A stretch of 34,931 nucleotides of DNA from Spirochaetota bacterium. GTDB taxonomy: Bacteria > Spirochaetota > Spirochaetia > SZUA-6. The first letter of the stretch is position 1. Each line of letters opens with the position of its first letter. The notes under the pieces are model-generated. The model was not told the DNA's origin. It did no database searches and saw only the letters and a list, made by a program, of their open reading frames with translations. The DNA lies in the NCBI GenBank assembly GCA_013151965.1, contig JAADHF010000091.1:1-34931 (forward strand), in the 5' to 3' direction. Shown one piece after another: positions 25,401 through 33,711 of the stretch. The position numbers were made by a program, and so were the translations under genes.

Positions 25401-26141
25401 CGTAATATCCGTTGCCGTTATAACAATATTTCCGGGCCTGCCTTCCGTATCCTGCATCAGCCGCCAGTTCATTAATATATTAAACCTGGTTCCGTCCTTT
25501 CGTACGGCGGTTATTTCGAAGTTCCGGACGGAACCTTCCCTCATCAATTCCGGCAAAACCTCTTTTTTAATTCTTTTTCGATCATCTGCGGAAACAATAC
25601 CTATTTCGGCTGCGGTCTTTCCCGCCACTTTTTCCATTTCCCATCCGGTGATTCTCTCGAACTCATCATTTACATGGAAGATCCTGCCGTTAAGATCAAC
25701 AACAATCATAGGGACAGGCACATCCTTTATAATCTCAGCTGCAATTCTGTCCATATCCGGCTGCATCCCCGCCTTTCCCCGGAACTCCGCACTCCCGGCC
25801 GGATACAGGATGGCCGATACAGCTCTGTCATCGATAATGACAGGATCAATGTGCGTTTTATACCTGACCGGATTTCCGCCGGTTTCTTTAAGCATGACCT
25901 CACAAACCTGCGGTTTACCGGTTCTAAAAGCTTTTCCGACGGCTTTTACTATCCCTGCCCGGTCTCCCGGGCGAAAGTAATCCCTGATATTGGTGCCTGC
26001 AATCTGTTCACGGCCAAGGCCTGCACAGGACTTATTGCAGTAATAAATAGTACCTTTTCGATCGATCTCCAGTATATAACCGGGCAGACATTCATCCGGT
26101 ATTTCTGCAAACTGTTTTTTTGTTTTTTGTTTGTTTTTCAT
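22449..26141 (-). CDS. Soluble multi-PAS/GAF hybrid histidine kinase with receiver
   Basis: About 1230 residues with no membrane segment. Domains in order, by approximate residue: PAS 13-115, PAS 130-255 (ending DITERKRAKEK), GAF 270-415, GAF 430-600, PAS 610-735, PAS 740-855 (ending DITERKRREEE). HisKA follows with His866 in AGGIAHDFNNML, the form typical of hybrid kinases. The ATP-binding domain has NARDAMPRGG, DNGTGM, EPFFTTKERGKGTGLGL. The C-terminal receiver has Asp1162 (SDVLLPDMNG). There is no DNA-binding output, so the phosphoryl group must go to a separate protein. The start is uncertain: ATG 26141 has GGAGG 13 bases away, and ATG 26186 in frame has none. The input signals are unknown; PAS and GAF may bind haem, flavin or small ligands. 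Confidence 0.88.
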   Translation of the reverse strand: MKNKQKTKKQFAEIPDECLPGYILEIDRKGTIYYCNKSCAGLGREQIAGTNIRDYFRPGDRAGIVKAVGKAFRTGKPQVCEVMLKETGGNPVRYKTHIDPVIIDDRAVSAILYPAGSAEFRGKAGMQPDMDRIAAEIIKDVPVPMIVVDLNGRIFHVNDEFERITGWEMEKVAGKTAAEIGIVSADDRKRIKKEVLPELMREGSVRNFEITAVRKDGTRFNILMNWRLMQDTEGRPGNIVITATDITERKRAKEKIIRQRDELDVRSRIISRIFGTFDLDKRLNLFLDETLAFTGIENGMIFLVKDTDIELRSWRGISENFRAGVMKYSLDKYPEMFVKRRIIHERQGGKGEIPGFAKREGIQSWACFPLYSSEDDREEFIGTLILADSRYDVLGSDDVRMLDSMVEQLALAVDHVRRYREAKERLARLKILHGIDNLIIKRLDIQNILNVVLEKVPEELGADAVAISLLENEKNTQVFAMRLPNGKIIKEEAFFVADSLMYWFINRREPVVINDLTQDRRVRMYRRYIHKHRLVSYIGVPMIAQDKTIGIFHLLTTDPRVFKKEDVAFYRTLAGQAAIALKSAQLFEKTLESEKRYRSIFDNAAEGIYRASLDGKLLIANPAMANMLGYDTPEQFIFETENINRIYVNSRDREEFLRILKEKRIVKNFETRIYHRDKSVVYILKSAQLVSGEEGEPLYYEEICTDITRRKQTELELKESEEKYRNLVEHANDGICIIQGRKFKYCNFQLAEMLGGTPEEIIGTSFTDYIVSDNLSKVIKHYEKRMAGKHVSSLYEAAFKRRDGSTGYADVKGNIIIYQGRPADFIIVRDITERKRREEEKEKLQSQFLQAQKMEAVGRLAGGIAHDFNNMLTAIIGYSDFILLQLDKNSPMRKHIKEIMNAGKRASVLAHDLLAFSRNQPLQKTVLDLNEVIANTENMMRRLIDEDIKLTTISDPGLEMVNADSGQIEQVLMNLIVNARDAMPRGGKITIRTENVTIDKEYCKIYTYARPGKYICLSVEDNGTGMDEETLNHIFEPFFTTKERGKGTGLGLSAVYGIVKQHDGWINADSEPGYGTAFKIYLPAFSISRDNTAAVEEDSALLGNFQGNNSRILLVEDEEEVLRFLEYVLSSNGYIVFESSNAAEALEIFKREDGDFQLIFSDVLLPDMNGVELVDELLLHKPDLKVILASGYMDDKAQLPFIRERGFCFLQKPFTAIDLLRTVKETMEHI

Positions 26142-26290
26142 ATCTTTATTTTTACCTCCGGATAAGGAGTTATAATTACTTTTCATAATTCATGGGCTGT
26201 AAAAATCTTCATCAGAAAAAAACAATAAAATTCCAGTATAGAAATTTACAGAAATTATCCTGATTGTCAAATTTATTTTAATAAAGTTTC

Positions 26291-26319
26291 GTGACTATGG
26301 CAGGTTTTATGGTTATAGT
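26291..26319 (+). promoter_or_regulatory. Candidate promoter of the large activase gene
   Basis: GTGACT (26291-26296) and TATAGT (26314-26319) are separated by 17 bases; the -10 is close to consensus and the -35 matches four of six. A leader of about 50 bases would follow. Confidence 0.4.
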
Positions 26320-26358
26320 ATTACTGTCCTTTTCCGGATGACTATACTATAGTAATAC
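26318..26358 (+). promoter_or_regulatory. Inverted repeat before the large activase gene
   Basis: GTATTACT (26318-26325) and AGTAATAC (26351-26358) are exact complements separated by 25 bases. The pair overlaps the predicted -10 end and the transcription start, where a repressor would act. CTATACTATAG, next to the right arm, is a second small palindrome. Confidence 0.4.
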
Positions 26359-26378
26359 CTCTTTAGGAGTCATATATT

Positions 26379-29300
26379 ATGAAGAGTCAGAAAAGACTGC
26401 TTGGAATAGATATTGGTTCCGTATCGATTTCCATGGTCGAAATGGACTGTGACAGGAAAATAATAAGCTCCAAATATATTCAGCATTACGGAAAGATAAG
26501 GGACAATCTTTTATCCCTGCTCAATAAAATTGATATTAACAATATAGGAGGAATAACCTGTACATCCTCCACCCCTCCCATTCTTAAAAATGCTTTCCGC
26601 TGCGACAGTCAGGTTGCGGTAATAGAGGCGGTAAAACATTACTGCGGTACGGTCGGATCCATTCTTGTTGTGGGCGCGGAAAAATTCGGGCTTATTCTGT
26701 TTAACGGGGACGGTACTTACAGAAAGCTCCGCACCAACTCCTCCTGTGCAGCAGGTACGGGAAGTTTCCTGGATCAGCAGGCGCGCAGGCTAAACTTAAA
26801 AGATGCAGCGGAACTTAGCGAAACAGCTCTAAAGAATACAGGTGATATTCCGGTTATAGCCTCCCGGTGCGCTGTATTCGCCAAGACAGACCTTATCCAT
26901 GCTCAGCAGGAAGGGTATTCGATAGAGGCCGTTTGCGATGGTTTGTGCCTCGGGCTTGCAAAAAATATTACCGATACCCTGTTCGCAGGTGATGAGATAA
27001 GAACACCCGTCCTGATTGCAGGAGGTGTGTCGCTTAACAGAGCTGTTATAAAACACCTTAAATCCCTTTTAAGCACTTCCTTTATCGTGCACGAATATGC
27101 CCATATATTCGGAGCTATAGGCGCCTGTTTTTCATATCTTCAGGACAATGAGATTGTAATGGAGAGCAGCTTTAACAGCGTACAGGATATAATACTTCCC
27201 GAAGAGAAGAAAAAAGAATACTTTTATGAACCGTTAGAGCTGAAACTGTCCGTTTATCCGGAATTTACTAGTGAAAAATCGTACAGGTTTACACCTGCCG
27301 TTACAAAGACAAATAACGGAACAGTTTCTCCCGTAGAGGTGGATATTTATACCCGGATTAAACCGGAAAGTACATTTTCTGTTTATATGGGTATCGATAT
27401 CGGTTCCACAAGTACAAAGGCCATGATAATCGACGAACAGCTTTCTGTTATTGCCGGGTTTTATACAAAAACCAGCGGCAAACCTCTTATAGCTGTCCAG
27501 GCAATTTTCGAAGCCATAGATAATATTAAGAATGAGTATAGTCTTACATTGAATTTTCTCGGAACCGGAACAACCGGCTCGGGGAGAAAATTTATCGGCA
27601 GAATAATCGGTGCGGACCTTATTCTTAATGAAATAACCGCACATGCAAAAGCGGCATACCACCTTGATCCGGAAATCGACACCATAATAGAAATAGGCGG
27701 GCAGGATGCTAAATTTACAACAATGAAAAACGGTACGGTAACCTTTTCTCAAATGAACAATGTCTGTGCAGCAGGTACGGGGAGTTTTATAGAAGAGCAG
27801 GCAGACAGACTCCGCTGCCCTTTACAGCAGTACTCGGCAAAAGCAGAAGGAGTCCTCTCGCCTCTTGCAAGCGACAGGTGTACCGTTTTTATGGAACGTG
27901 ATATAAATCATTACCTCAATAAGGATTATTCCGTTAACGAAATACTGGCCGCGGCATTATTTTCCGTGCGCGAAAACTACCTTCAAAAAGTTGCCCGCAA
28001 AGCAGGTATAGGCAGTAAGATATGTTTTCAGGGTGCTACAGCCAAAAACAGGGCGCTGGTTGCCGCATTCGAACAGAAACTGGGCAAACCCATTTTTGTT
28101 TCGAAGTACTGCCACCTGACAGGTGCCATGGGGGTTGCACTGCTCCTTTCCGAAGGAGAACTTACAGAGTACAGACTTACCGAAGAAGAAAAATACAGCT
28201 ATACGCCATTGTTTAAAGGCCTCGACATATATAAGGAAACAATCCCGATAGAATCCGAAATGTGTAATCTTTGCAATAACTACTGCAGGCTCAGGGTAGC
28301 CGCAGTAAAAAACGAAAAAGTTGCTTACGGCTTTCTATGCGGCAGGGACTACAATGTGCATAAATTTGTCAATACTAATAAATCGGGATTTAACCTTATA
28401 GGGGCGAGGAAAAAGATTTTTTCCGCCATTCCGGAGGAGGAGGAAATCCTTGAGTATTCCGCTGCAAATGCAGGGCTGCTTAACTTAAAACGGTACCTTC
28501 CCAATATTGAACTTCAGGGAATAAAAGAATTACTGATGCATTCAGGACGCAGTACCGCTCCGGACAGGAAACCACAGTTACAGTATTCTTTAAAAAAACC
28601 CGGCATCAGCATAGGCATCCCTGCAGGTCTTCATCTTTTTGATGATCTTCAACTCTGGAAGAATTTTTTTACAGAACTTTACATTAAAACAGTCACAAGC
28701 GAAAAGTTTAAGGATCCTATCAAAACAGGTAAAGAAATCACAGGAGCAGAGTTTTGTGCACCGGTGACAGCCCTTCACGGCCATGTAAAACACTTAGCCG
28801 GCAAAGTGGATTACATCTTTATTCCGTACTATCTGCAGGCAAGGGAAAGGCCTGCAGATGCAGAGAGACTTTACTGTTACTATACGCAGTTTAGTCCGGC
28901 ATTGGTATCAGGTATAGAAGAGAGACTACGCAGGCGGTGTATTATGCCGCTTATAAACCAAAAAGGCGGTTATCATAATTCCATTGAACAACTGTATAAA
29001 GCACTAAAACCTGTTCTAGGCAGTTTAATTACAATAAATAAAATCGGAAAAGCGTACGAAAAAGCCCTGACTATTAATAGAATCCACAAAGAAAAACTTA
29101 AAAAACTCTTTCTGGAAGAAAAGGAAAGAATAAACGATTTTGCTGTTGTTTTTATAGGAAGGCCGTATACCATTCTTTCACCCGCTATGAACAAGGGCAT
29201 TCCGGAAATATTTGCATCCCTGGGGGTTAAAACTTTTTATCAGGATATGATTCCCTGCAGAGGCAGCGAAACGGAGGATATCGAACCGCTTTTAAAGGTA

Positions 29301-30845
29301 TTCCCCTGGCACTATGCATCTAAAATGCTCGAAACCGCAAAGGTAGTTTCCGAAACGGACAGCCTCTACCCCGTTATAATTACATCGTTTAAATGTTCGC
29401 CCGATTCGTTTGTTACGGAATATCTTAAAAGGATATTTGATAAAAAGGGGAAACCCTACCTGATCCTGCAGATTGATGAGCACGACTCCAATGCAGGTTA
29501 CGAAACAAGGGTAGAAGCCGGTATCAGGGCGTTTAGAAACCACAAATTCTCCGGTAAAGACCAAAAATCAGCTCCTGTTCTTTCCGGTTCTTTAAACGCA
29601 GACGCTTCCGGGAAGAACGGAACACATCTTACGATCAATCCTGTCATAGAAACGACTATCAGCGGTAAAACACTTCTTATGCCCGTATGGGATCCGCTGT
29701 CCATGCCGCTGCTTGTGGCAAATTTAAGGCGGGAAGGAATCGATGCAAGAATGCTTAACGAAGATTACTTAAGTATCCAAAAGAGCATGAAACTCAATAC
29801 AGGACAATGTATACCCCTGAACATTATCGCACAGGAAACCATCGATTATATTGAGAAAAACAACCTCGACCCTTCAAAAACTCTCCTCTGGATGGTAAAA
29901 GCGGATCTCCCATGCAATTATCCCATGTATCCCTACTTTATAAAGAGCCTTCTGGAGGCTCACAGTAAAGAAATGGGTAAAACGGGAGTGTATGTCGGGG
30001 AGTTAAGCCACTTCGAAATATCCGTACACACCTCTGTTAACGCCTACTTTGCATACATGTTCGGCGGAATGTTAAGGAAATTAGGCTGCAAAATAAGACC
30101 ATATGAGATTAATAAGGGCGAAACGGACAGGGTAATAAAATCATCCATACCTATCCTTGAGAGGGCATTCTTAGGAGAAATATCAAAGGACGATGCCCTT
30201 TCTGAGGTAATAGACCGCTTCGATGCAGTTGAGCGTATAAAAACTTACCGGCCCAAAGTTGCAATTTTCGGGGACATGTATGTAAGGGACAACGATGTAA
30301 TGAACCAGGGACTCATTTATGCCATAGAGGATGCAGGCGGAGAGGTAATAACCACACCCTACAATGAATATGTTAAGATAATTGCCGATGCGTACTTTAG
30401 GGAATGGTTCAGAGACGGCAAATACTTCGACCTCATAAAGAACAAGCCTCTGCTTGCCTCGATGAAAATATTCGAGCAGAGATACTATCACTATTTCGAG
30501 AAATATACAGGGCCGATGGCGGATTTTAACGGAAGAAGGAGCGAGGAAGAGCTCAACACTTTCGGCGTACTGCTTGAACATACCGGGGAATCCTATGACA
30601 ATATACTGAAGATTTTCCACATAATCAGAAATCATCCGGACATATCCCTCTTCGTACAGGCCAATCCGTCCTACTGCTGTCCGTCACTGGTTACAGAGGC
30701 CATGGCCAGGGAGATAGAAAAGGTTACAGGGATTCCGGTTCTTACACTGGAATACGACGGTACCACAGAGTACAAAAATGATATAATAGCTCCGTACTTA
30801 CGCTATCCGCTTAAGAGGGAAACAGCAAGCCCTTTTATTGCCTAA
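26379..30845 (+). CDS. Giant fused acyl-CoA dehydratase activase-like protein (BadF/HgdC, DUF2229, HgdB-like)
   Basis: A 1488-residue cytoplasmic protein. Two ASKHA ATPase domains lie at about 1-260 and 335-610. Each starts with a GIDIGS phosphate loop and has a CAAGTGSF motif (Cys123, Cys463) and an RC motif (Cys164, Cys501); in HgdC these cysteines bind the bridging [4Fe-4S] cluster. The second domain has the full GGQDAKF motif; the first has GAEKFGL there, so it may not hydrolyse ATP. A cysteine-rich segment follows (MCNLCNNYC and LCGRDYN), then DUF2229-like and 2-hydroxyacyl-CoA dehydratase subunit-like regions to the end. HgdC relatives drive ATP-dependent one-electron transfer. No dehydratase partner is encoded nearby, so the substrate is unknown. 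AGGAG lies 9 bases before the ATG. Confidence 0.88.
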   Translation: MKSQKRLLGIDIGSVSISMVEMDCDRKIISSKYIQHYGKIRDNLLSLLNKIDINNIGGITCTSSTPPILKNAFRCDSQVAVIEAVKHYCGTVGSILVVGAEKFGLILFNGDGTYRKLRTNSSCAAGTGSFLDQQARRLNLKDAAELSETALKNTGDIPVIASRCAVFAKTDLIHAQQEGYSIEAVCDGLCLGLAKNITDTLFAGDEIRTPVLIAGGVSLNRAVIKHLKSLLSTSFIVHEYAHIFGAIGACFSYLQDNEIVMESSFNSVQDIILPEEKKKEYFYEPLELKLSVYPEFTSEKSYRFTPAVTKTNNGTVSPVEVDIYTRIKPESTFSVYMGIDIGSTSTKAMIIDEQLSVIAGFYTKTSGKPLIAVQAIFEAIDNIKNEYSLTLNFLGTGTTGSGRKFIGRIIGADLILNEITAHAKAAYHLDPEIDTIIEIGGQDAKFTTMKNGTVTFSQMNNVCAAGTGSFIEEQADRLRCPLQQYSAKAEGVLSPLASDRCTVFMERDINHYLNKDYSVNEILAAALFSVRENYLQKVARKAGIGSKICFQGATAKNRALVAAFEQKLGKPIFVSKYCHLTGAMGVALLLSEGELTEYRLTEEEKYSYTPLFKGLDIYKETIPIESEMCNLCNNYCRLRVAAVKNEKVAYGFLCGRDYNVHKFVNTNKSGFNLIGARKKIFSAIPEEEEILEYSAANAGLLNLKRYLPNIELQGIKELLMHSGRSTAPDRKPQLQYSLKKPGISIGIPAGLHLFDDLQLWKNFFTELYIKTVTSEKFKDPIKTGKEITGAEFCAPVTALHGHVKHLAGKVDYIFIPYYLQARERPADAERLYCYYTQFSPALVSGIEERLRRRCIMPLINQKGGYHNSIEQLYKALKPVLGSLITINKIGKAYEKALTINRIHKEKLKKLFLEEKERINDFAVVFIGRPYTILSPAMNKGIPEIFASLGVKTFYQDMIPCRGSETEDIEPLLKVFPWHYASKMLETAKVVSETDSLYPVIITSFKCSPDSFVTEYLKRIFDKKGKPYLILQIDEHDSNAGYETRVEAGIRAFRNHKFSGKDQKSAPVLSGSLNADASGKNGTHLTINPVIETTISGKTLLMPVWDPLSMPLLVANLRREGIDARMLNEDYLSIQKSMKLNTGQCIPLNIIAQETIDYIEKNNLDPSKTLLWMVKADLPCNYPMYPYFIKSLLEAHSKEMGKTGVYVGELSHFEISVHTSVNAYFAYMFGGMLRKLGCKIRPYEINKGETDRVIKSSIPILERAFLGEISKDDALSEVIDRFDAVERIKTYRPKVAIFGDMYVRDNDVMNQGLIYAIEDAGGEVITTPYNEYVKIIADAYFREWFRDGKYFDLIKNKPLLASMKIFEQRYYHYFEKYTGPMADFNGRRSEEELNTFGVLLEHTGESYDNILKIFHIIRNHPDISLFVQANPSYCCPSLVTEAMAREIEKVTGIPVLTLEYDGTTEYKNDIIAPYLRYPLKRETASPFIA

Positions 30846-30920
30846 CCTCCTTTTTTCTGGTAAGATGCACACTTAACAGAATTCATTCAGAGTTTTTTTA
30901 CAAGGGACACAGGAAGAAGC

Positions 30921-33569
30921 ATGAAAGCAGTAGAACTAAAAAAAGCATTTAATCCGGCTGATTACGAGCAGAAAATCTATAAATTCTGGATAGATAACAA
31001 ACTATTTTCACCAAACAAAGACAGGAATAAAAAACCCTATGTTATTGTAATCCCCCCGCCGAACGTTACCGGAGTACTTCATGTCGGCCACGGACTCGAT
31101 AACAGCCTGCAGGATATATTGATACGCTATCACAGGATGCTGGGACAGCCCACCCTGTGGATTCCCGGAACAGACCATGCAGGAATAGCAACACAGAATG
31201 TCGTGGAAAAGAAACTGAAAGACAGGGGTATATCAAAAAACGATATAGGCAGGGAACGCTTCATCGACGAGACATGGAAGGTTAAAAAAGAACACCACGG
31301 CATTATTACGGAACAACTTAAAAGATTAGGGGCTTCCTGCGACTGGGACAGGGAAAGATTTACTCTGGATGCAGGCCTTTCAAGGGCAGTCAGAGAGGTT
31401 TTTGTATCTCTTTATGAAAAAGGACTCATTTATAAGGGCAACTACCTTATTAACTGGTGTCCGTCCTGCGGCACAGCTATCTCCGACGATGAAGTGGAGC
31501 ATGAAGAAATTAAGGGGAAAATGTACCACTACTACTATCCGCTGGCAGACGGAACCGGCAGAATTCCCATAGCTACAACAAGACCGGAAACGATGCTCGG
31601 AGATACGGCCGTAGCGGTACATCCGGATGACAGAAGATATAAAAACTTAATCGGGAAAATGGCAGCTCTACCATTGACCGGCCGTAAAATACCGGTAATA
31701 GCCGATTCCTACGTTGATAAGGAATTCGGATCCGGTGCGGTAAAGGTAACTCCGGCTCATGATCCGAATGATTATGAAATAGGTATAAGGCACAGCCTTG
31801 AAAAGATCAATATTATTAATCCTGACGGGACTTTAAATAAAAACGTACCTCCCCGTTATTCGGGGCTTACAATCAAGGAAGCACGTAAAAAGGTTATTGA
31901 GGATCTTAAGGAGGAGGGGCTTTTTATTAAGGAGGAAGATCATGTGCACCAGGTAGGCCATTGCTACAGATGCCATACAGTTATAGAGCCTTATCTTTCC
32001 AATCAATGGTTTGTAAAGATGAAGCCGCTTGCGGAACAGGCGCTTAAGGCATGGGAACACGGAAAGGTTAAATTTTTCCCGAAAAAATGGGAGAACACCT
32101 ATACACACTGGCTTAACAATATCAGGGATTGGTGCATTTCGCGCCAACTATGGTGGGGCCATAGAATTCCCGTATGGTACTGCAGTACCTGTAATAAAAT
32201 GACTGTCTCGCGCACCGATCCTGATACATGTATCCACTGCGGCAGTGCCGACATCTACCAGGATCCGGATGTGTTGGACACCTGGTTCTCTTCCGCATTA
32301 TGGCCTTTCTCCACACTAGGCTGGCCGGAAAAGACAAAAGACCTCGAGTTTTTTTACCCCACATCCACACTTGTAACAGGATACGACATAATCTTTTTCT
32401 GGGTAGCAAGAATGATAATGATGGGAATGGAGTTCATGAAAGAGGTCCCTTTTAAAGATGTTTATATACACGGACTTATAAGAGACAAACAGGGCAGAAA
32501 GATGTCAAAATCCCTTGGCAATGGGATCGACCCCATAGAGATAGTAGATGAATACGGTGCGGATGCATTTAAATTTACCACAGCCTTTCTTTCCGTGCAG
32601 GGGAAGGACATTCTCATGGATAAGGAATCCTTTAAAATGGGTTCCAAATTTGCAAATAAAATATGGAATGCATCCCGTTTTATCCTGATGAATCTTGAAG
32701 GCAGAAAACTTGTCGATAAATCTGAAATCACATATACGGATGAAGATCTCTGGATATTCCACAGAATAAACAAAGCGGCGGAAACAGTGGAGACTGCACT
32801 TAAAACCTACAGGTTTAATGATGCGGCACAGGCGGTGTATGAGTATTTCTGGAATGATTACTGCGACTGGTTTTTAGAAATATCAAAACTCTCACTTTAT
32901 TCCGGCAGTCCTTCGGAACAGGACAGAATCATTACAGTACTTATAAGCCTTTTAGAGGAATCATTAAGGCTCCTGCATCCGTTTTTACCGTTTATTACGG
33001 AAGAGATTTATCAGAAACTCCCCGTTCATCTTCCCAATATAATACGTGCCCCTTATCCTGAATATTCAGGGGAACGCAGCAAACCTGAAATAGAAAAGAA
33101 TTTTTCATACATACAGGAACTTGTGCGTGCGGTACGGACGGTAAGAAGCGAGTTTACCATTCCCCGCGAGAAAAAGATTCATGTTGCGGTTAAAGCGGAA
33201 AAGAATTCTTCCGTTTTAAATACTTTTAGACAGAAGGCGGACATTATTTCACTTTTAATAAATGCATCCCGGCTCGATATTTCAGATACGATCACAGCGG
33301 AGGAAACACATATCCCCGCAATCGGAACCGGTTTCGAAGCATTTGTATACACACAGGAACTTGTAAATATACCAAAGGAAGTTGAAAGACTTAAAAAAGA
33401 GAAGCAGAAAGTGGAAAGGGAAACTTCCCGCACCAAAGGCAAACTTGAAAACAGTTCTTTTTTAGAGAAGGCGCCTTTAGATGTCGTAAACAAGGAACGG
33501 GAAAAATTATTACGCCTTAAAGAAACTGGTAAAAAAATAGACCGCTTTTTAGCAAATCTATCCGCTTAA
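30921..33569 (+). CDS. valS: Valine--tRNA ligase
   Basis: An 882-residue class Ia aminoacyl-tRNA synthetase of normal length. The HIGH-type motif is HVGH at residues 54-57 in PPPNVTGVLHVGHGL. The editing domain carries TTRPETMLGDTAVAVHP and the GSGAVKVTPAHDPNDYEIG segment. A zinc-binding-like stretch is seen as CSTCNK and CIHCG. The signature loop KMSKS is at 527-531. The anticodon-binding domain and a C-terminal coiled coil of about 60 residues (LVNIPKEVERLKKEKQKVE onward) complete the bacterial form. It is preceded by AGGAAG and lies 75 bases after the large activase gene, possibly with its own promoter. No T-box leader is seen upstream. Confidence 0.97.
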   Translation: MKAVELKKAFNPADYEQKIYKFWIDNKLFSPNKDRNKKPYVIVIPPPNVTGVLHVGHGLDNSLQDILIRYHRMLGQPTLWIPGTDHAGIATQNVVEKKLKDRGISKNDIGRERFIDETWKVKKEHHGIITEQLKRLGASCDWDRERFTLDAGLSRAVREVFVSLYEKGLIYKGNYLINWCPSCGTAISDDEVEHEEIKGKMYHYYYPLADGTGRIPIATTRPETMLGDTAVAVHPDDRRYKNLIGKMAALPLTGRKIPVIADSYVDKEFGSGAVKVTPAHDPNDYEIGIRHSLEKINIINPDGTLNKNVPPRYSGLTIKEARKKVIEDLKEEGLFIKEEDHVHQVGHCYRCHTVIEPYLSNQWFVKMKPLAEQALKAWEHGKVKFFPKKWENTYTHWLNNIRDWCISRQLWWGHRIPVWYCSTCNKMTVSRTDPDTCIHCGSADIYQDPDVLDTWFSSALWPFSTLGWPEKTKDLEFFYPTSTLVTGYDIIFFWVARMIMMGMEFMKEVPFKDVYIHGLIRDKQGRKMSKSLGNGIDPIEIVDEYGADAFKFTTAFLSVQGKDILMDKESFKMGSKFANKIWNASRFILMNLEGRKLVDKSEITYTDEDLWIFHRINKAAETVETALKTYRFNDAAQAVYEYFWNDYCDWFLEISKLSLYSGSPSEQDRIITVLISLLEESLRLLHPFLPFITEEIYQKLPVHLPNIIRAPYPEYSGERSKPEIEKNFSYIQELVRAVRTVRSEFTIPREKKIHVAVKAEKNSSVLNTFRQKADIISLLINASRLDISDTITAEETHIPAIGTGFEAFVYTQELVNIPKEVERLKKEKQKVERETSRTKGKLENSSFLEKAPLDVVNKEREKLLRLKETGKKIDRFLANLSA

Positions 33570-33595
33570 CAGGTTTTTACGTAAGGTTTTTATAC

Positions 33596-33622
33596 ATGGT
33601 TTTCACATAGAGAAAAAACCAT
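33596..33622 (+). terminator. Hairpin after valS
   Basis: ATGGTTTT (33596-33603) and AAAACCAT (33615-33622) form an 8-bp stem 27 bases past the valS stop. No U-run follows, so its role as a terminator is tentative. Confidence 0.4.
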
Positions 33623-33711
33623 CATTCCCGCTCGTCGTCAGCCGCCTGTTCGTTTTTAGCAGGTATTTTCCCCAGGGGTTATAGTTTGTCAATAAGGTTG
33701 CCGCCGGCCTT

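Noticed and set aside
25222-25980. 252-codon open frame on + opposite the hybrid kinase
   Set aside because: It lies entirely inside the well-supported minus-strand kinase, has Ser/Arg-rich low-information content and no recognisable motif; it is a shadow of that gene.
27234-27752. 172-codon open frame on - inside the large activase gene
   Set aside because: Fully within a conserved coding region on the other strand; Cys/Phe/Arg-rich composition typical of antisense reading.
30846-30920. T-box leader before valS
   Set aside because: Only 75 bases separate the genes; no T-box sequence, specifier stem or terminator is visible.
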